From positions 35,886,501 through 35,950,500 of the forward strand of contig CP142452.1 in NCBI GenBank assembly GCA_038049695.1: a stretch of DNA of 64,000 bases. Direction: 5' to 3'. Source of the DNA: Cinnamomum chago. Taxonomy: Eukaryota > Streptophyta > Magnoliopsida > Laurales > Lauraceae. Positions within the stretch are counted from its first letter, which is position 1; each line of letters opens with the position of its first letter. Below, in pieces: positions 37,039 through 48,784 of the stretch. The notes under the pieces were generated by a model. It had not been told where the DNA came from. It worked only from the letters and a program-made list of their open reading frames with translations, and made no database searches. The translations under genes were made by a program, and so were the position numbers.

Positions 37039-39889
37039 TGTAACACCCCGAATCCTGGAGCTCATCAGAACTTGGGACATTACTATAAGGAAATCAAGAT
37101 CACTACATAAATCAAGTTATGACAAAGAATTGAGCAATGTTTCTAATTTATTTAAGGAATCAATTTGAAAAGAAGAGAAAGTAATACCAAGTCTACTAAC
37201 AACAATTCTTAATCCAAAAAGAACAAGTTCAACATTATTGAAAGAAAGTAATCAGTCTCAAAAATCCTTTATATCATTTCAATACGATTGTAACGCTCTC
37301 TCATCAGACACGTAAATTGAAATCCAATGGCTGATCTCCAACGTTGCCAAGCTCCCCCAAATGACCTGCACCTGAAGTGGGGTAAACCACTTATCAGAAA
37401 ACTGGTGAGCAATATTCTAAATACACGAATCACTTAATAAAATAATCCAATAACAGAAATAATAAGAAGAACCCATGAATTGATAACATATGTCCTATAG
37501 AATTTCTTTATCATTTAATGAGATTTCATATTCATCTCTTAGTTTTAGTAAGTTCAATATTCACTATTATGGAACCTTATAATTTCATTGAACTCTATCA
37601 TGAGAGTTCCAGTGTTCTCAGTCACTTCCAAAGGAAGTCCTTTTCTATAAGTTATTCCAAACTCTCCCTTAAGAGATTAGTTCAATAATCACTGATTCAA
37701 TCACTGTCCACCTTATCGCTCCGTACCCACAAGGGGTTCATTGATTAATCAATATTCAGAGTATCTGTCTATACTGATATTCCAAATACGGTGTCACTGT
37801 CTTGAACCATGTTTATAATAAAATGTCCTAATTACATTAGGAAGTTAACATAATTCTTTTTATGTTTATTATGCATGTAGAAGAACTATTATAGTCATAT
37901 TAATTATTTTGATGTAGGGCTAGTTCCACATAATCGGGTTTAGATATATATGTATGCCCCACTCCAAATTCAGAATTTGGTACCCGCCTATGTGGCACTA
38001 CCCTTATACTTTAGTACTAAGTCTTCATTACAATTCCAATCATTCTTAAAAGTTTCAGAAGTAAAAGAATGATCATGGGACTTAATTATTTGTTTCAAAA
38101 TCATGTACCATGGTTTAGGTTCCATAAACATATATCTATATGAGGTAACTCTAAGTCATACAATTAATCAGGGCCTATACTAGAATTTTCAGAACCATGA
38201 ACAGAATCTTAAATGGTTACCATTAGTTTATAATTTCTGTGATAGTAAAGGGTTGGAATGAAAATTTCTGCACATGATAAACATAAAAGAAATCTTTGAA
38301 AAGGTCAAGGAATAGCCTGGGTCCATGTTGAAAACATTCAACACAACAACTTAACAATGGGAATGACGATACAGTACTTTGCACAGTATCGTCATTCTCA
38401 GAAAAATGGTCTCACGCCCCCAACACTTTGAGGAAAGAAACGATGGGTCCCTAGTGGCCAGATCCACGTGGGTCCAGACTATTTTGGTCGCCCAACAGGG
38501 ACCAAGAAGATGGCTGGTCCTGATCATCGATCAGGTGGGCCACTGGGTCCCACAAGTCTAATCGACTTTGTGATATGAAGCCATTGCCATCTGTAATTTC
38601 TTCTTCTTCCCTGTTTATTCATCTTTCTACAAATTGTTTCAAGAGATGGAGTCCACACCAATATGGATTTTCCCATTCTATCATATCACATCATATAAGA
38701 GAAATTTCAGCAATTCGCAACAGTAAACAGTATTATTCAAACAGTCATTAACAAGTCCACACATCCAGGCAAAGGGTGTTCAGATGGTGGGGCCCTCCAT
38801 GGTCCAACTCACCTGGGACCTGGTCCATCTTGGTCGCCCATCAGGGACCAAGCAAGTGACTGGTCCTGATCCTTGATCAGGTGGACCAGTGGGTCCCACA
38901 ACCCAATCCACTAAAAACCCAAAAATTCCCAAAAATGCCGATGCAGGTGTTTTTCGATTTCAGATGAAGGCCAGATGGGGCCCAGTTCTAAATGGGTCCA
39001 CCTCCATTGTGGTCGCCCAATGGTCTGCTTCCAGATCTCTGGGATAGATCCATGATCAAGTGGGCCACATGGCCCTACTATCCAAGTCGACAGATCCTGT
39101 CTCTGTCGATTTGGTTTAGGAAAAACCATCTTGCTGCCTTGGAACTTCATCAGATTCTTTCCTCTTTGAATGAGATATTATCAAGACTCCATTATCACAT
39201 CTAACCAAAAAAATTAATCATTTTCTAATACTACTTGGATATGAGGATTACAGATTCTGGACAACAACCCCCCCCCCCCCCCCCCCCATCATTTCCCCGA
39301 TCCTCATATAGAGAATGAAATTTTCAAGATTTGTCAGTAATCAGATTTCCATTCCCTTATGCCTTTTTGGGTTATAATCATGATTAACAAAAACACACAA
39401 TAAACCCATATTTCTCTTTGTACTTGAAAATATTACGCACCTCCTCGTATAGCAAATTGTGGCACAGTTGATATGAGGTCTTGAGTCTTGCATCCACTAG
39501 ATCCTCTGGCTTTTTCCTCCCTGAGATCCCTCTTTGCTGCTTCCCAAGAAAGTCCCTCTGCACTCCTTCCTCTCCTCTCCTCTTTAAATCAAAATGAAAC
39601 GATTGGAAACAATGCAGAAGGCAAATAAGGGTTCTTAAATTGTGTTTGGGATAAAACTCGATCTATAATATTTGGGAAATCTCCCTAGGTATCAGAACGG
39701 AAACCTCCTTCCAAAGAGACGTCGTTCTAACAATATTATCTTCTCAAGGAGATGTTGTTCTAACAACCCAACAATAAAGAGATTGCTATTGGGTTGTTAA
39801 CAGGCCATGATTAACCAATGCAGTCTAACCCTACCCACATACCATATAGGTCGGACGAATCTGGGCCTGATCTGGCCCAGGTTATTACA
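37039..39889 (-). repeat. 5' LTR of the Tekay element
   Basis: 2,851 bp, tgtaacacccc...ggttattaca on the plus strand. Long stretches are identical to the left LTR (for example 37,830-38,270 against 30,205-30,645). It contains a perfect 12-bp hairpin at 38,361-38,397 and a poly-C run near 39,268. Confidence 0.9.
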
Positions 39890-39965
39890 ACTTGTATGAT
39901 TTTGATCAAAATGGAATGAAATTGCTATATTCATTATTTTTGTATGTTATAATATATGATTGCAC

Positions 39966-40120
39966 GACCAACATGTTCTGATGGTATAGCAAACTACACG
40001 GCACTGTAATGCTGTGCAAATAAATAATGCATGGCATAATATATCCGTGCAAAGACAAAATGCACGGTACTTTCTCACCATGGAGTTTTTCTTTTGCACG
40101 GCATTGTTAATCCGAGCAGG
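39966..40120. repeat. Palindrome array, MULE-1, intergenic copy 1
   Basis: Units of TGCACGG...(C/T)CGTGCA type begin with tgcacgacc and end with tccgagcagg. The units are looser than in MULE-2. The array sits downstream of the PMD gene and is repeated at 40,341-40,500. Confidence 0.75.
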
Positions 40121-40168
40121 GGTAAAAAAAAATCACATAACATAATGACATATATTTTGCATCCATTC

Positions 40169-40545
40169 CGTGGTTGGGTGTATATTTTGAGGATTTATAG
40201 GAACTGGTTGATATGTGCAGTATGTTTTTTATGAATGTTGGATGGGTCATTTTTTTATGAATGTTGGTGTACTTGTATGATTTTGATCAAAATGAAATGA
40301 AATTGCTATTTTCATTATTTTGTAAGATATAATATATGACTGCACGGCCAACATGCTCTGATGGTCCAACAAACTACACAACACTGTAATGCTGTGCAAA
40401 TAAACACTGCATGGCGTAATATATCCGTGCAAAGGCAAATTGCACGGTACTTTTTCTCCATACAGTTTGTCTTTTGCACGGCATTGTTAATTCGAGCAAG
40501 GATCTAAAAAAAATCACATAACATAATAACATACATTTTGCATCC
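40169..40545. repeat. Second copy of a tandem duplication in MULE-1
   Basis: The segment starting 'ggttgggtgtatattttgagg' repeats 25,885-25,954 plus 39,895-40,168 almost word for word, including its own palindrome array (40,341-40,500). The Tekay element lies inside the first copy, so the duplication came first. Confidence 0.8.
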
Positions 40546-41728
40546 ATTTCATCAGCCATTCGTTAAAAAAACATGTATTGTGTTTGTTTACATCAAATTA
40601 GATATAAATATTCAATCGCTATCAAGATTAACCGACTCCTGTGTTGCGACATTATCTCTAATTAATTCTCTAAATTGCTCGATGATCTTAGCATATGGGA
40701 GTTTCCATCCGTCTACATTAGTATGATGGTGTCTAAACCAATTTGTAGCAATGAGAGGCATGAGAGCCTTCATTGTCATGAAGACCTGAACAAAATGGTT
40801 TCCATTGACAAAACCAATCGCGATAACTGTGTGAGACCTTGATGGAATCGGGGATGATCTCAAAGGCAGGAAAGTAAGGCACTCTGCAATGAAAGGTGGA
40901 CCAATACAATGTTATAATATGAAGATAACAAGTGACTTATGTCCGACATTATCATCCACTGATCAAATGAAGGATTACTTTCATAGTACGACAATGCGTA
41001 ATACATCTCCCTAACCCTTTTGACTCATTTAACAGTATATCCAAAGCATTCCTTGATAGAAATCCTCTCAACTCACGAAACAGTGCCGGTTTGAACTCAT
41101 ATTGCACGGTGTTCAAACTCTTTTCAAAAGAAGCATTTATTTCCGTAAAGAGCAACTCAAGCAAGGCATGGATAACCTGCTAGGACAAATCAAAGCTACA
41201 GTTCGATGTACCTAAGTGTCTCTTTAATTTTGCATGTGCACTCTTAGCCCTGTTCATAGTGACGTTTTCAAAGTGCATATGTCGATCTGTTCAAGCAGCC
41301 ACAAATTGCTCCTTATGCTTAATTAACCATGACTTCTTCACATAATCAATAGCACGTGGATACTCGTAGTAATTCCGTTTCAATGCACTTAGAAGTTGCA
41401 TGTAGTCATTTTCAGTGGGAGAGACTACCAACATGTTCCAACAAGAAATAAATGCATCCCATCTGTCGTTGGTCTAAAAAAACTTCTTACGATTTGCCAA
41501 GATGTTCTTAGAAATATGTCACATGCAGAATAAGTTTGCTGCATTTGGAAAAACAACATTGATTGCATTCATCAGCGCTAACTCTCTGTCTGTGACAATC
41601 ACACGGGGCAGAATGCATCAATCCATTAATTCCTTAAACCTCTCCAAATCCCTGCTGTAATTATGCACCCTCTCTGATTCAAGGTACACAAAAGCAACGG
41701 AGAACGTCAATTGAGTAGATGTGACACC

Positions 41729-43938
41729 TGTAAGTCCATGGGGATCCGAACCCTAGAGGGGGGGTGAATAGGGTGAGCTTCAATTATGACCAATTTTAAA
41801 CAATTTTAACTTCTTTAAAACAAACTAGTCACATGTGATGATTAATCATACAAGATGCGGAAGCTAACAAAAGAATCACCACAAAGCAATCACCATCACA
41901 CAAGTATTTATAGTGGTTCGGCCTCAATGCCTACATCCACTACCGGCTTGTGATCCAACACCCCACCGGATTTCCACTATTTATGCTTTTCAATAGGCTA
42001 AGCAATAACCTTTACAATATGCTTTTCAAGGCTAAGCAATAACCTTTACATTGATGTTTTTCAAGGCTTAACATCAACCTATACACTATGCTTTTAAAGG
42101 CTAAGCAATAACCTCTTCAACCACAAGGTTGGTTATCTCACTAATTAGTGTCTAACATACACTTGATGGAGATTCTATTAAGCTCATTACAATGCCTCTT
42201 AATTAGGCGGATATGGAAGTGAAATACAAATACACACTCACACTATGAATGCAAAGTTGAAAACAAATGAAGTGTGTGTGTGTGGTCCTCAATCATTTTG
42301 AAAATGAAAGTTCATAAATGTATGCCTAAGGCTTTTGAAAGTTTAAGCTCATAAAACATTTATGATTGAGGATGTGATGCAATCACATGTTAAAAGTAAC
42401 AACTTGTTAATGATATCAAAGTTACACAAGTTGTATGAAATGGATTAGCTCTAAACATGTGATGCATAGGGATGTCAATCAAATCATCAAGGAAGCTCAA
42501 AACACAAAAATAGATTTGATTGAAAAGAGGGGACAAATCATATGTAATTATAAGGACAACTTGAAAATGATTTACCAATCAAAGTAAGGCAAGTTGTGAA
42601 ACATTAAAACAATAATACACATATGATTTGTAATGATGTTGAATCCAAAACATAAGATACATTTGAAGGAGATTTTCTTATGATGGAAAAACAACACCCA
42701 AAGATTCAACAAAGTATATGAATCATGTTACATCTTTCATTAACATGATCTACTTAGATTTACCAATAAAGTACTACTTTGATGAATCAATGGTGATGTA
42801 TCCAAAACAATAGATCTATTCAAAATATAGAATATGCTAAGGATACAACATATCATATATTAACATGTTACAAAGATTTACCAATGATAGAACAAAACAT
42901 GAAAACATATGATTTGTAAAGAGGTTGAGTCCAAAACATAAGATAGTTTTGAAAGTGATTTTCTTATGATGGAAAACAACAACCAAAGATTCAACCAAGT
43001 ATATGGATCATGTTACATATGATTTCAAAGGTTTTTACATTAACATGATCTACTTAGATTTACCAAAGTTAAGTACTACTTGAATTGAATCATATGGTGT
43101 TGTATCCAAAACAATAAATCAACTCAAAACATAACACATGTTAAGGACACAACACAAACATAGTTTATCATGCTAGAAATGATTTACCAAAAATAAAACA
43201 AAGCATGAAAACATATGATTAAGAAAGGAAGAGCCTACTTGGTGGTTTAACTTCATTAATCCAAGCTTTAGCTTTCCTAAACTTCCCCTTCATCCCTTGG
43301 TTCTTTTCCCTTTTGATATGCCTCAATACCTCTCAAGGAGGGGTTAAAAATTCCCAACTTTTGGAAAGGGAAAGAACTCATTTTTATAGCCAAAACAGCC
43401 CAACGGCTAGTTTACCCGGTTGACCGGCCATGACAGGCCGGTTGACCGGCCAAGCACAACGGTCATAAAAAGAGCCGTTGTGCGAGCCCGGTTGACCTGC
43501 CCTGTGTGGCCGGTTAACCGGGCCTCTTGGCCGGTTGACCGGCCACACATGGCCGGTTGACCGGGCCTGCCCAGAATTTCCCATTTTTTTGGGTTTCTTG
43601 AAGATTTTCTTTGGGGATCTTTTGGGCCATTAAAATCAAGCATTTTCACATGTTTTAAATCATTCTAAGATGTATAAAAACATGAAACAAAAAGCCTAAA
43701 AGGATTCAAAGACTTTTAAAACAAAGGCTTGCTTGATTTCTTGAAAACTCTTTCTTAAAACAAATGCATCCAAGATTGAAAACAAAACATGCATAAATCA
43801 AAACTTTTACAACTCTTAAAAACCATGCATGTGTAAACCAAGATTTCAAGTTTATCTAAAACAATGCAAGTGTGTGTGAATCAAATGATGCTAGAATGAA
43901 ATGCATCCATCAAATTGCAACCTACAAAATTCCTAACA
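41729..43938. mobile_element. Solo LTR inserted in the MULE-1 transposase gene (fossil)
   Basis: A 2,210-bp insert with TG...CA termini (tgtaagtccatgg...attcctaaca) is flanked by the 5-bp duplication acacc (41,724-41,728 and 43,939-43,943). MULE-2 shows the empty site near 50,908. No coding sequence. The start 'gaaccctagagggggggtgaataggg' is a word seen at many plant LTR ends, and a Copia origin is likely but unproven. The interior has a roughly 290-bp tandem duplication (about 42,610-42,830 and 42,900-43,140) and a GC-rich palindrome cluster (43,407-43,575). Confidence 0.85.
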
Positions 43939-44744
43939 ACACCAACAATCTCAAGCAAGGGAAGTCGATATCTCTGAGTCTTGTACGTGGAATCCATTAT
44001 CAAAACTTCTGAAAATGCACGTAATAACTCAACAGATGATAGATGTGTCCAGAATAGGTCCATGATAACATATGTTGCGTCATTAATAGTGTGATACTCA
44101 ATGTAGTTGTTCTGCTCCAAATGCATCATGAGTTGTTGCATCTATGATCGACCGGCCATCTTTGTCACCCTAAACTTGTCACGAGCATTGTAGATACTCT
44201 TTATCGTAGTGATGTTGTGCACATCCCTTTCCTGCAATGTTCGACGGATGTTCATCGGCTTCACCAAACTCTTAGACATATCAATCAAAATGTTGATTTC
44301 TTCTTTAGAAAGCCTCCCAGCAAACTAGTGCCCCTCGAGATGTTGTGCGTTTGGATGATTGCGCACCCCCCAAACCACTGTTACCATCCAATCATCGTCA
44401 ATTGTCAACTTTCGGCCCTTCAAAGCAAAATGGCAACTACACTTCTTCGTTCCCGTTACCTTATTAGGAATTTTGTTTTTAAAGACCTTTGACGGACCAT
44501 CGTAACTACCACTCCTCTCACAAGAAAAAACTATTCTCGACTTCCTACCATTTTCACCAGCATCTGAAGTTTTGATTACAATTACCAAGCCGTGTTTCTT
44601 TTCAACATCCCTTGTCCATTGGATTAGGCCCTTTCGGCTTCTGAATATCGTGTCAATGGTGAAGACATTAGTATAATCCAAAAAGCACTCATTGGCACCG
44701 GTTGAATCAATCTCCTGAAAATATGATCAGAATTTCTTAGTTTA

Positions 44745-44940
44745 TCAATGCACGAGCCTTTACAACCGTGCAGTATTATACAACACGGTTTATATACGCC
44801 GTTCTTAATATATATGCTTGGTTTCGTGTGGCCGCAGTAATACTTTGCCCGGCATTATAGCGCTGTGCAATATAACTATGCACGGTCTTCACTAGTCGAG
44901 AATATCTTTAGTGGCACGGTTTTGGAATCCTGAGTAGGAC
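44745..44940. repeat. Palindrome array, MULE-1, transposase intron 1
   Basis: Decayed TGCACGG/CCGTGCA units (atgcacgag, aaccgtgcag, gcacggtt) lie between the exon-2 acceptor near 44,713 and exon 1 at 45,021, the same intron position as in MULE-2. Confidence 0.65.
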
Positions 44941-45387
44941 GCGAGAATTTTTTTTTTTTAAGGAAACGAAGTCAAAACATACATATACGTCCTCTTGGTA
45001 GATCGTTAACTGCTTATCCATATTGAGAATGCCTACTTTCAATGCACAATATGGTACAGGGGGATGAGTACTTCCAAGGTCGTTAAAGAAATGGAGGAGA
45101 CTTGATGATACTTCCAAGAGTTGAGGAAGATGATGAGGAAGGATATGAACATCAATGAGGATGAAGGATTGAAGATGAGCAATGATGAAAGAATGGATCA
45201 AAGGGAGAATGAAGAAGAAGAAGAGGATATGAGAGTAGAGAAAACGTAAAGCTCCATTGTAGAAGAACCAAAGGAAGATGAGAGGAGGTTGATGGTGAAG
45301 GGCGATTTTGTCCTTTCACTTGAGGGCATTTTGGTAATTTAACTGTGGGTGTGTTCAGGAAAACCCATGGTGCCCTGAGAATCAACT

Positions 45388-45454
45388 CTACTTAAAACTT
45401 GAAGATCTAGTTATTACTTTATGGCAAATTTGTCTACTAAATTCTGATGTAATT
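45388..45454. other. 67-bp host spacer between two MULEs
   Basis: It holds the right duplication of MULE-1 (ctacttaaa, 45,388-45,396) and the left duplication of MULE-2 (gatgtaatt, 45,446-45,454). It is the only host DNA between the two transposons. Confidence 0.8.
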
Positions 45455-45754
45455 GGGAAATTCTATATGCACCCACTAAGACTCCTGAATACACCCACTT
45501 GCTGAACTCACCACAACCATTCTAATTTTGGCTTGATTTTACTCAGCTCACCCACCATAATCCCCAAACTGTCCATCCAAGCTCACCATTCGTTCCATTG
45601 CCTGAATACATTCCCTCGTTCAGAGTTTTCAAATTTCTGGCCATTTCGGAGTCGTCGACGTTCTCCACTTCAGATCTCTCACACCCTCGTGGACGGTTGG
45701 TGAGCTGCGTTCCTTCTTCTTCGTCTTCTTCATCAGCAGGGACACTCAAACAGG

Positions 45755-46184
45755 TGAGAGCCCTTCTTCTTCTTCTTCTTCATAGGTTTATAATTTTCAC
45801 AAATTTGTTTAGGTTGTAATTTATGCATTAGAGAGTATAGTTGTGAGACCTCTGCAACAAATAGGGAAGAAGTCCGTAATGAAAACATGAATAGTTTCGA
45901 ACTCCAATGTTTTCCATTTTTGAAAACATGAATAGTTGTTCGCGATCTGCTCGGCAGTCCAGAGACGTGCAGGGATTTTATGCACGGTAAGTGTAAACCG
46001 TGCAGAATATATATGCACGGATTCATATTACAGTGCAAACAGATTTTGCACGGTTACATTGAGCCGTGCAAACAGAATTTGCACGGTACCATTTCGCCGT
46101 GCAGAACAATGTTGCACTGTCTATTTAAACCGAGCAGTACAACAAAATATGATAATCTCTTTTATTGGTTTTCATTTTTAACAG
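45755..46184 (+). other. Probable 5'-UTR intron of the MULE-2 PMD gene
   Basis: Donor ctcaaacag/gtgagagcc near 45,754 and acceptor catttttaacag/attggaag near 46,184, just before the ATG at 46,195. A (ttc)n run follows the donor. MULE-1 has the same arrangement. Inferred from splice consensus only. Confidence 0.55.
45946..46140. repeat. Palindrome array A, MULE-2, PMD 5'-UTR intron
   Basis: About six units of a 24-bp palindrome (TGCACGG, about 10 variable bases, CCGTGCA) separated by about 10-bp AT-rich spacers, giving a ~34-bp period. The array starts with ctgctcgg (45,947) and ends with ccgagcag (46,138), which are inverted copies of each other and one-base variants of the core. The loops differ in sequence while the 7-bp arms are kept. 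Confidence 0.85.
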
Positions 46185-46194
46185 ATTGGAAGAA

Positions 46195-48513
46195 ATGCCG
46201 AGAAGACCAGCTCGCCGTATTGGTGCCAGCTCACAGATGACAAGGGGACGGGCCAGTTCTTCTAGCGAGCCATCGAGAGTTCGGACGAAGATTGGTGTCT
46301 CAAGACCGCGTTCCCGAGGTGTGCATGCGAGTTCTTCGACAGCCGGCCGTCAACGGCCAACGGCGTCTGAACGAAGACGAAAAGTGCAACAGGATCCACT
46401 CCCGGAGCAGGTTGAGGAGCATGTTGACAGTTCATCAGAGGATGATTCCTCAGAGGAGGAGGCACAGCCGTCCAGTCCCCGTGCATCGGCACCAGGAGAA
46501 GAGCATGGTGACAGTTCTTCAGAGGATGATTCCTCTGAGGAGGAGGCACAGCCGTCCAGTCTCCCTGCAGGGGCACCAGGGGAGGATGATTCCCATTTCG
46601 AGGAGGGACAGCCATCCAGTCCTCCTGCTGCGGCGGCAAGGGAGGGTCCTATCCCCGGCGGTCCGGCCGACCTATCTGTCCTTATGAGTTTTAGGACACA
46701 CGTAGCCTTGTCCATATGGGACGGGGAGGTACAATTGCCTTTTTTAATGTTTTAATTAATCGTTTTTCAAATAAGATGTGTTGAAGTCTATAATAACAGA
46801 TATTAATGAAGATTTATACTTGTAATGTGCAGGAACGTGAGGCACTCAAATGTATCAATCATTGGCGAGGGCTGAAGGATTGGTACATACCTTTGCCCGG
46901 GGATGGGGCCGATATCCATGTTCCTCGGTTTCATGCTATTATAGAGGAGTCTGGATTGGCAGGTTTGAAGCGTCTTTCTTACCGATATATCTCCAGCCCT
47001 CTGGTATCCAGCTTTGTGAGGTGGCAGCCCGAGACAAATACCTTCCACATGCCATTTGGTGAGATGACGATCACCCTAGATGATGTGGGTACTCTCCTCG
47101 GCATCCCAGTAACGGGACTGCCTGTCCAGGCATCGACTAGTATGGGATTTACTGATCAAGTAGATTTACTTGAGCGTGGACTGGGCGTGGATAGGGCATC
47201 TGCGTCAGCTGAGTTGAGAGTAGCGCGTGGTGGGGTAGTGAGGATGGCCTGGATCAAACGGGTGTGCGGCGAGGTGAGTCCTGCGTCGTCTGTTGAGCAG
47301 GTAGAGTGTGCAGCTAGAGGCTATCTTCTGTATTTGTTAGGCTGCACACTCTTCGCCGATAAGCCAGCCACTTGAGTCCCCATGGCCTACCTACATTTAC
47401 TTATGGACTTGCCACGGGTCCGTCGCTATGCATGGGGGGCTGCCGCACTTGCATATCTTTATCACCAATTGGGGACCGCCACGAGGGCAGACGTGCGACA
47501 GATTGCTGGATATCTGACACTGCTCGCGGTAATACATATACATATACATGTTCCATCGTAATTGATCCTTTAAATTGTATAATTAATAATTGGTATCTTT
47601 TGCAGTCTTGGGTGTACGAGCATTTCCCATTTACCCGTCCTCCTGTCCAGTGGGGATATACCACTGGTATGCCTCAAGCGAGCCGCTGGAATGCTGGACA
47701 GGATTCTGGGATTGCGAGGGAGAACATAAAACTGTTGCGTGAGAGGCTGGATGACCTCCATCCGAGTCAGGTGAGCACCCATATGGGGTCCTTGGTATAA
47801 TGTTGCACTTTTTTTCAATGGACAAATTTTTATTATAATAATGAGTTCTTTCATTTACTTGCCACAGGTCCAGTGGGATCCGTATACTGGTGTCAGGGCT
47901 CATCATCCATTCCATCAGATATCTTTCTTCTGTGGTTGCTTGAGAGCGCTAGATGTTATTGAACCCTACCATCCACATAGGGTTCTCCGACAGTTTGGAT
48001 ATGTACAGACCATCCCACCCGCACCGCTCGCCCCCATTCGTGCGTCTCGGGGATCTACTGCTGGACAGTACAGGGTCTCTTACAGATTTCTAGACCAGTA
48101 CTGGGTTACTTGGGAGGATCATGTATTGTCGTTAGCGCACCGCGGCCATCGAGTGCAACATGCATGGGAGTGCTCACCCGATTACCTCGAGTGGTTTTTT
48201 AGGATTTCACACCCTCGAGTACAGAACCCCCAACGTCATTCCCACTATCACCCTAATGAGGGTATAGCTGACCCGACTCCAAGAGTGGTGAGTGTTTGTA
48301 CTTTATCGAAACAGTATGCATCCATTTGTTATACTTATCTTAGGTATTGACACAGTTAATTGTTTCTTACAGATCACTCGGGCGAGGGACCATCTCCGCG
48401 CTGCGATTGCACGAACGGAACAGCCTGCAGATTTCTATTACCGGGCACTCCAAACCACCCTCGAGATCCTGGATGGCTTGCCGGTGACGTACCGACGACG
48501 TACAGATACATGA
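46195..48513 (+). CDS. MULE-2 plant mobile domain (PMD) protein gene, with one premature stop
   Basis: Five exons fit consensus splice sites: 46,195-46,728, 46,833-47,528, 47,606-47,770, 47,868-48,287 and 48,373-48,513. Exon 1 gives a basic, Ser-rich start (MPRRPARRIGASS), then two near-identical acidic repeats (DSSSEDDSSEEEAQPSS) and a partial third. Exons 2-5 encode the aminotransferase-like PMD (PF10536): KCINHWRGLKDWY, YRYISSPLVSSFVRWQPET, MPFGEMTITLDDVGTLLGIPV, WVYEHFPFTRPP, HPFHQISFFCGCLR and YRFLDQYWVTWEDHVL. Host PMD proteins MAIN and MAIL1 are nuclear and act in silencing and genome stability; transposon copies have no proven role. In exon 2 a TGA at 47,373-47,375 replaces the AGA found in MULE-1, ending the product after about 358 residues inside the domain. 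The gene is therefore recently lost or makes a truncated protein. Confidence 0.8.
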
Positions 48514-48784
48514 TGGCATGAGGGTTTTTTGTTTTTTTTTGTTTTTGTCTTATTATTTTGTTAAGTCTGTATGGATGGGAAATTAATGTATGGATGTATG
48601 GATGGGTTTATCCATTTTTGCGATGTAAGAAGTTTTTTGGATATGTATGGATGGATCACCTGATTTTTTGATGTATCTATTTTTTTAATGGATGTTTTGA
48701 TGATACACTTTTTTATGTTTGAACTTGTATTTTTATATGGATATGTGTGTTATGTGTTTCCGTCCGAATAATTGGTAAAACACA

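Larger units (their letters stand above)
25960..39889 (-). mobile_element. Tekay-type chromovirus (Ty3/gypsy) inserted in MULE-1 (fossil)
   Basis: Both LTRs begin tgtaacaccccg and end ggttattaca or ggttaataca. The element is flanked by the 5-bp duplication acttg (25,955-25,959 and 39,890-39,894). Minus-strand order is 5' LTR (37,039-39,889), primer site, gag, protease, reverse transcriptase, RNase H, integrase, chromodomain, polypurine tract, 3' LTR (25,960-32,214). The 3' LTR is interrupted by a separate solo LTR. The two LTRs look a few percent different by eye, suggesting an age on the order of one to a few million years under usual plant rates. The structure is complete but coding is broken, with several breaks. 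Confidence 0.9.
40612..45021 (-). pseudogene. MULE-1 transposase gene, deleted and interrupted
   Basis: Homologous to the MULE-2 transposase (49,089-52,015). Exon 1 (MDKQLTIYQED, ATG at 45,019-45,021), the FAR1-type finger, the KCSCHFALKGRK block, and most of the DDE region can be followed on the minus strand. An LTR (41,729-43,938) splits the DDE region between conserved words 'gatgtgacacc' and 'accaacaatctc'. Near 41,008 about 700 bp present in MULE-2 is missing, removing the SWIM finger and the OTU catalytic core; only the OTU end with NGNHFVQVF remains (40,612-40,863). Stop codons also occur. The gene cannot make an active transposase, so any later movement of MULE-1 would need a helper such as MULE-2. 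Confidence 0.85.
22917..45387. mobile_element. MULE-1, Mutator-like transposon, broken and invaded
   Basis: The left end gggaaattctatatgcaccc at 22,917 matches the left end of MULE-2. The right end at 45,387 is a strongly diverged inverted copy (roughly half the first 22 bases match, and 'tgggtgtgttca' matches the inner part). The flanks ctactttaa (22,908-22,916) and ctacttaaa (45,388-45,396) differ at one of nine positions, as expected for an aged 9-bp MULE duplication. Without its two LTR insertions and their duplications the element is about 6.3 kb, close to MULE-2. It carries the same two convergent genes, both disabled, and the same palindrome arrays. Confidence 0.8.

Noticed and set aside
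45936-46240. Cys/Tyr/Ile-repeat frames around 46,000 (also 48,747-48,983 and 51,671-51,987)
   Set aside because: These translate the palindrome arrays in non-coding positions. The periodic peptides differ between frames and are not conserved as protein.
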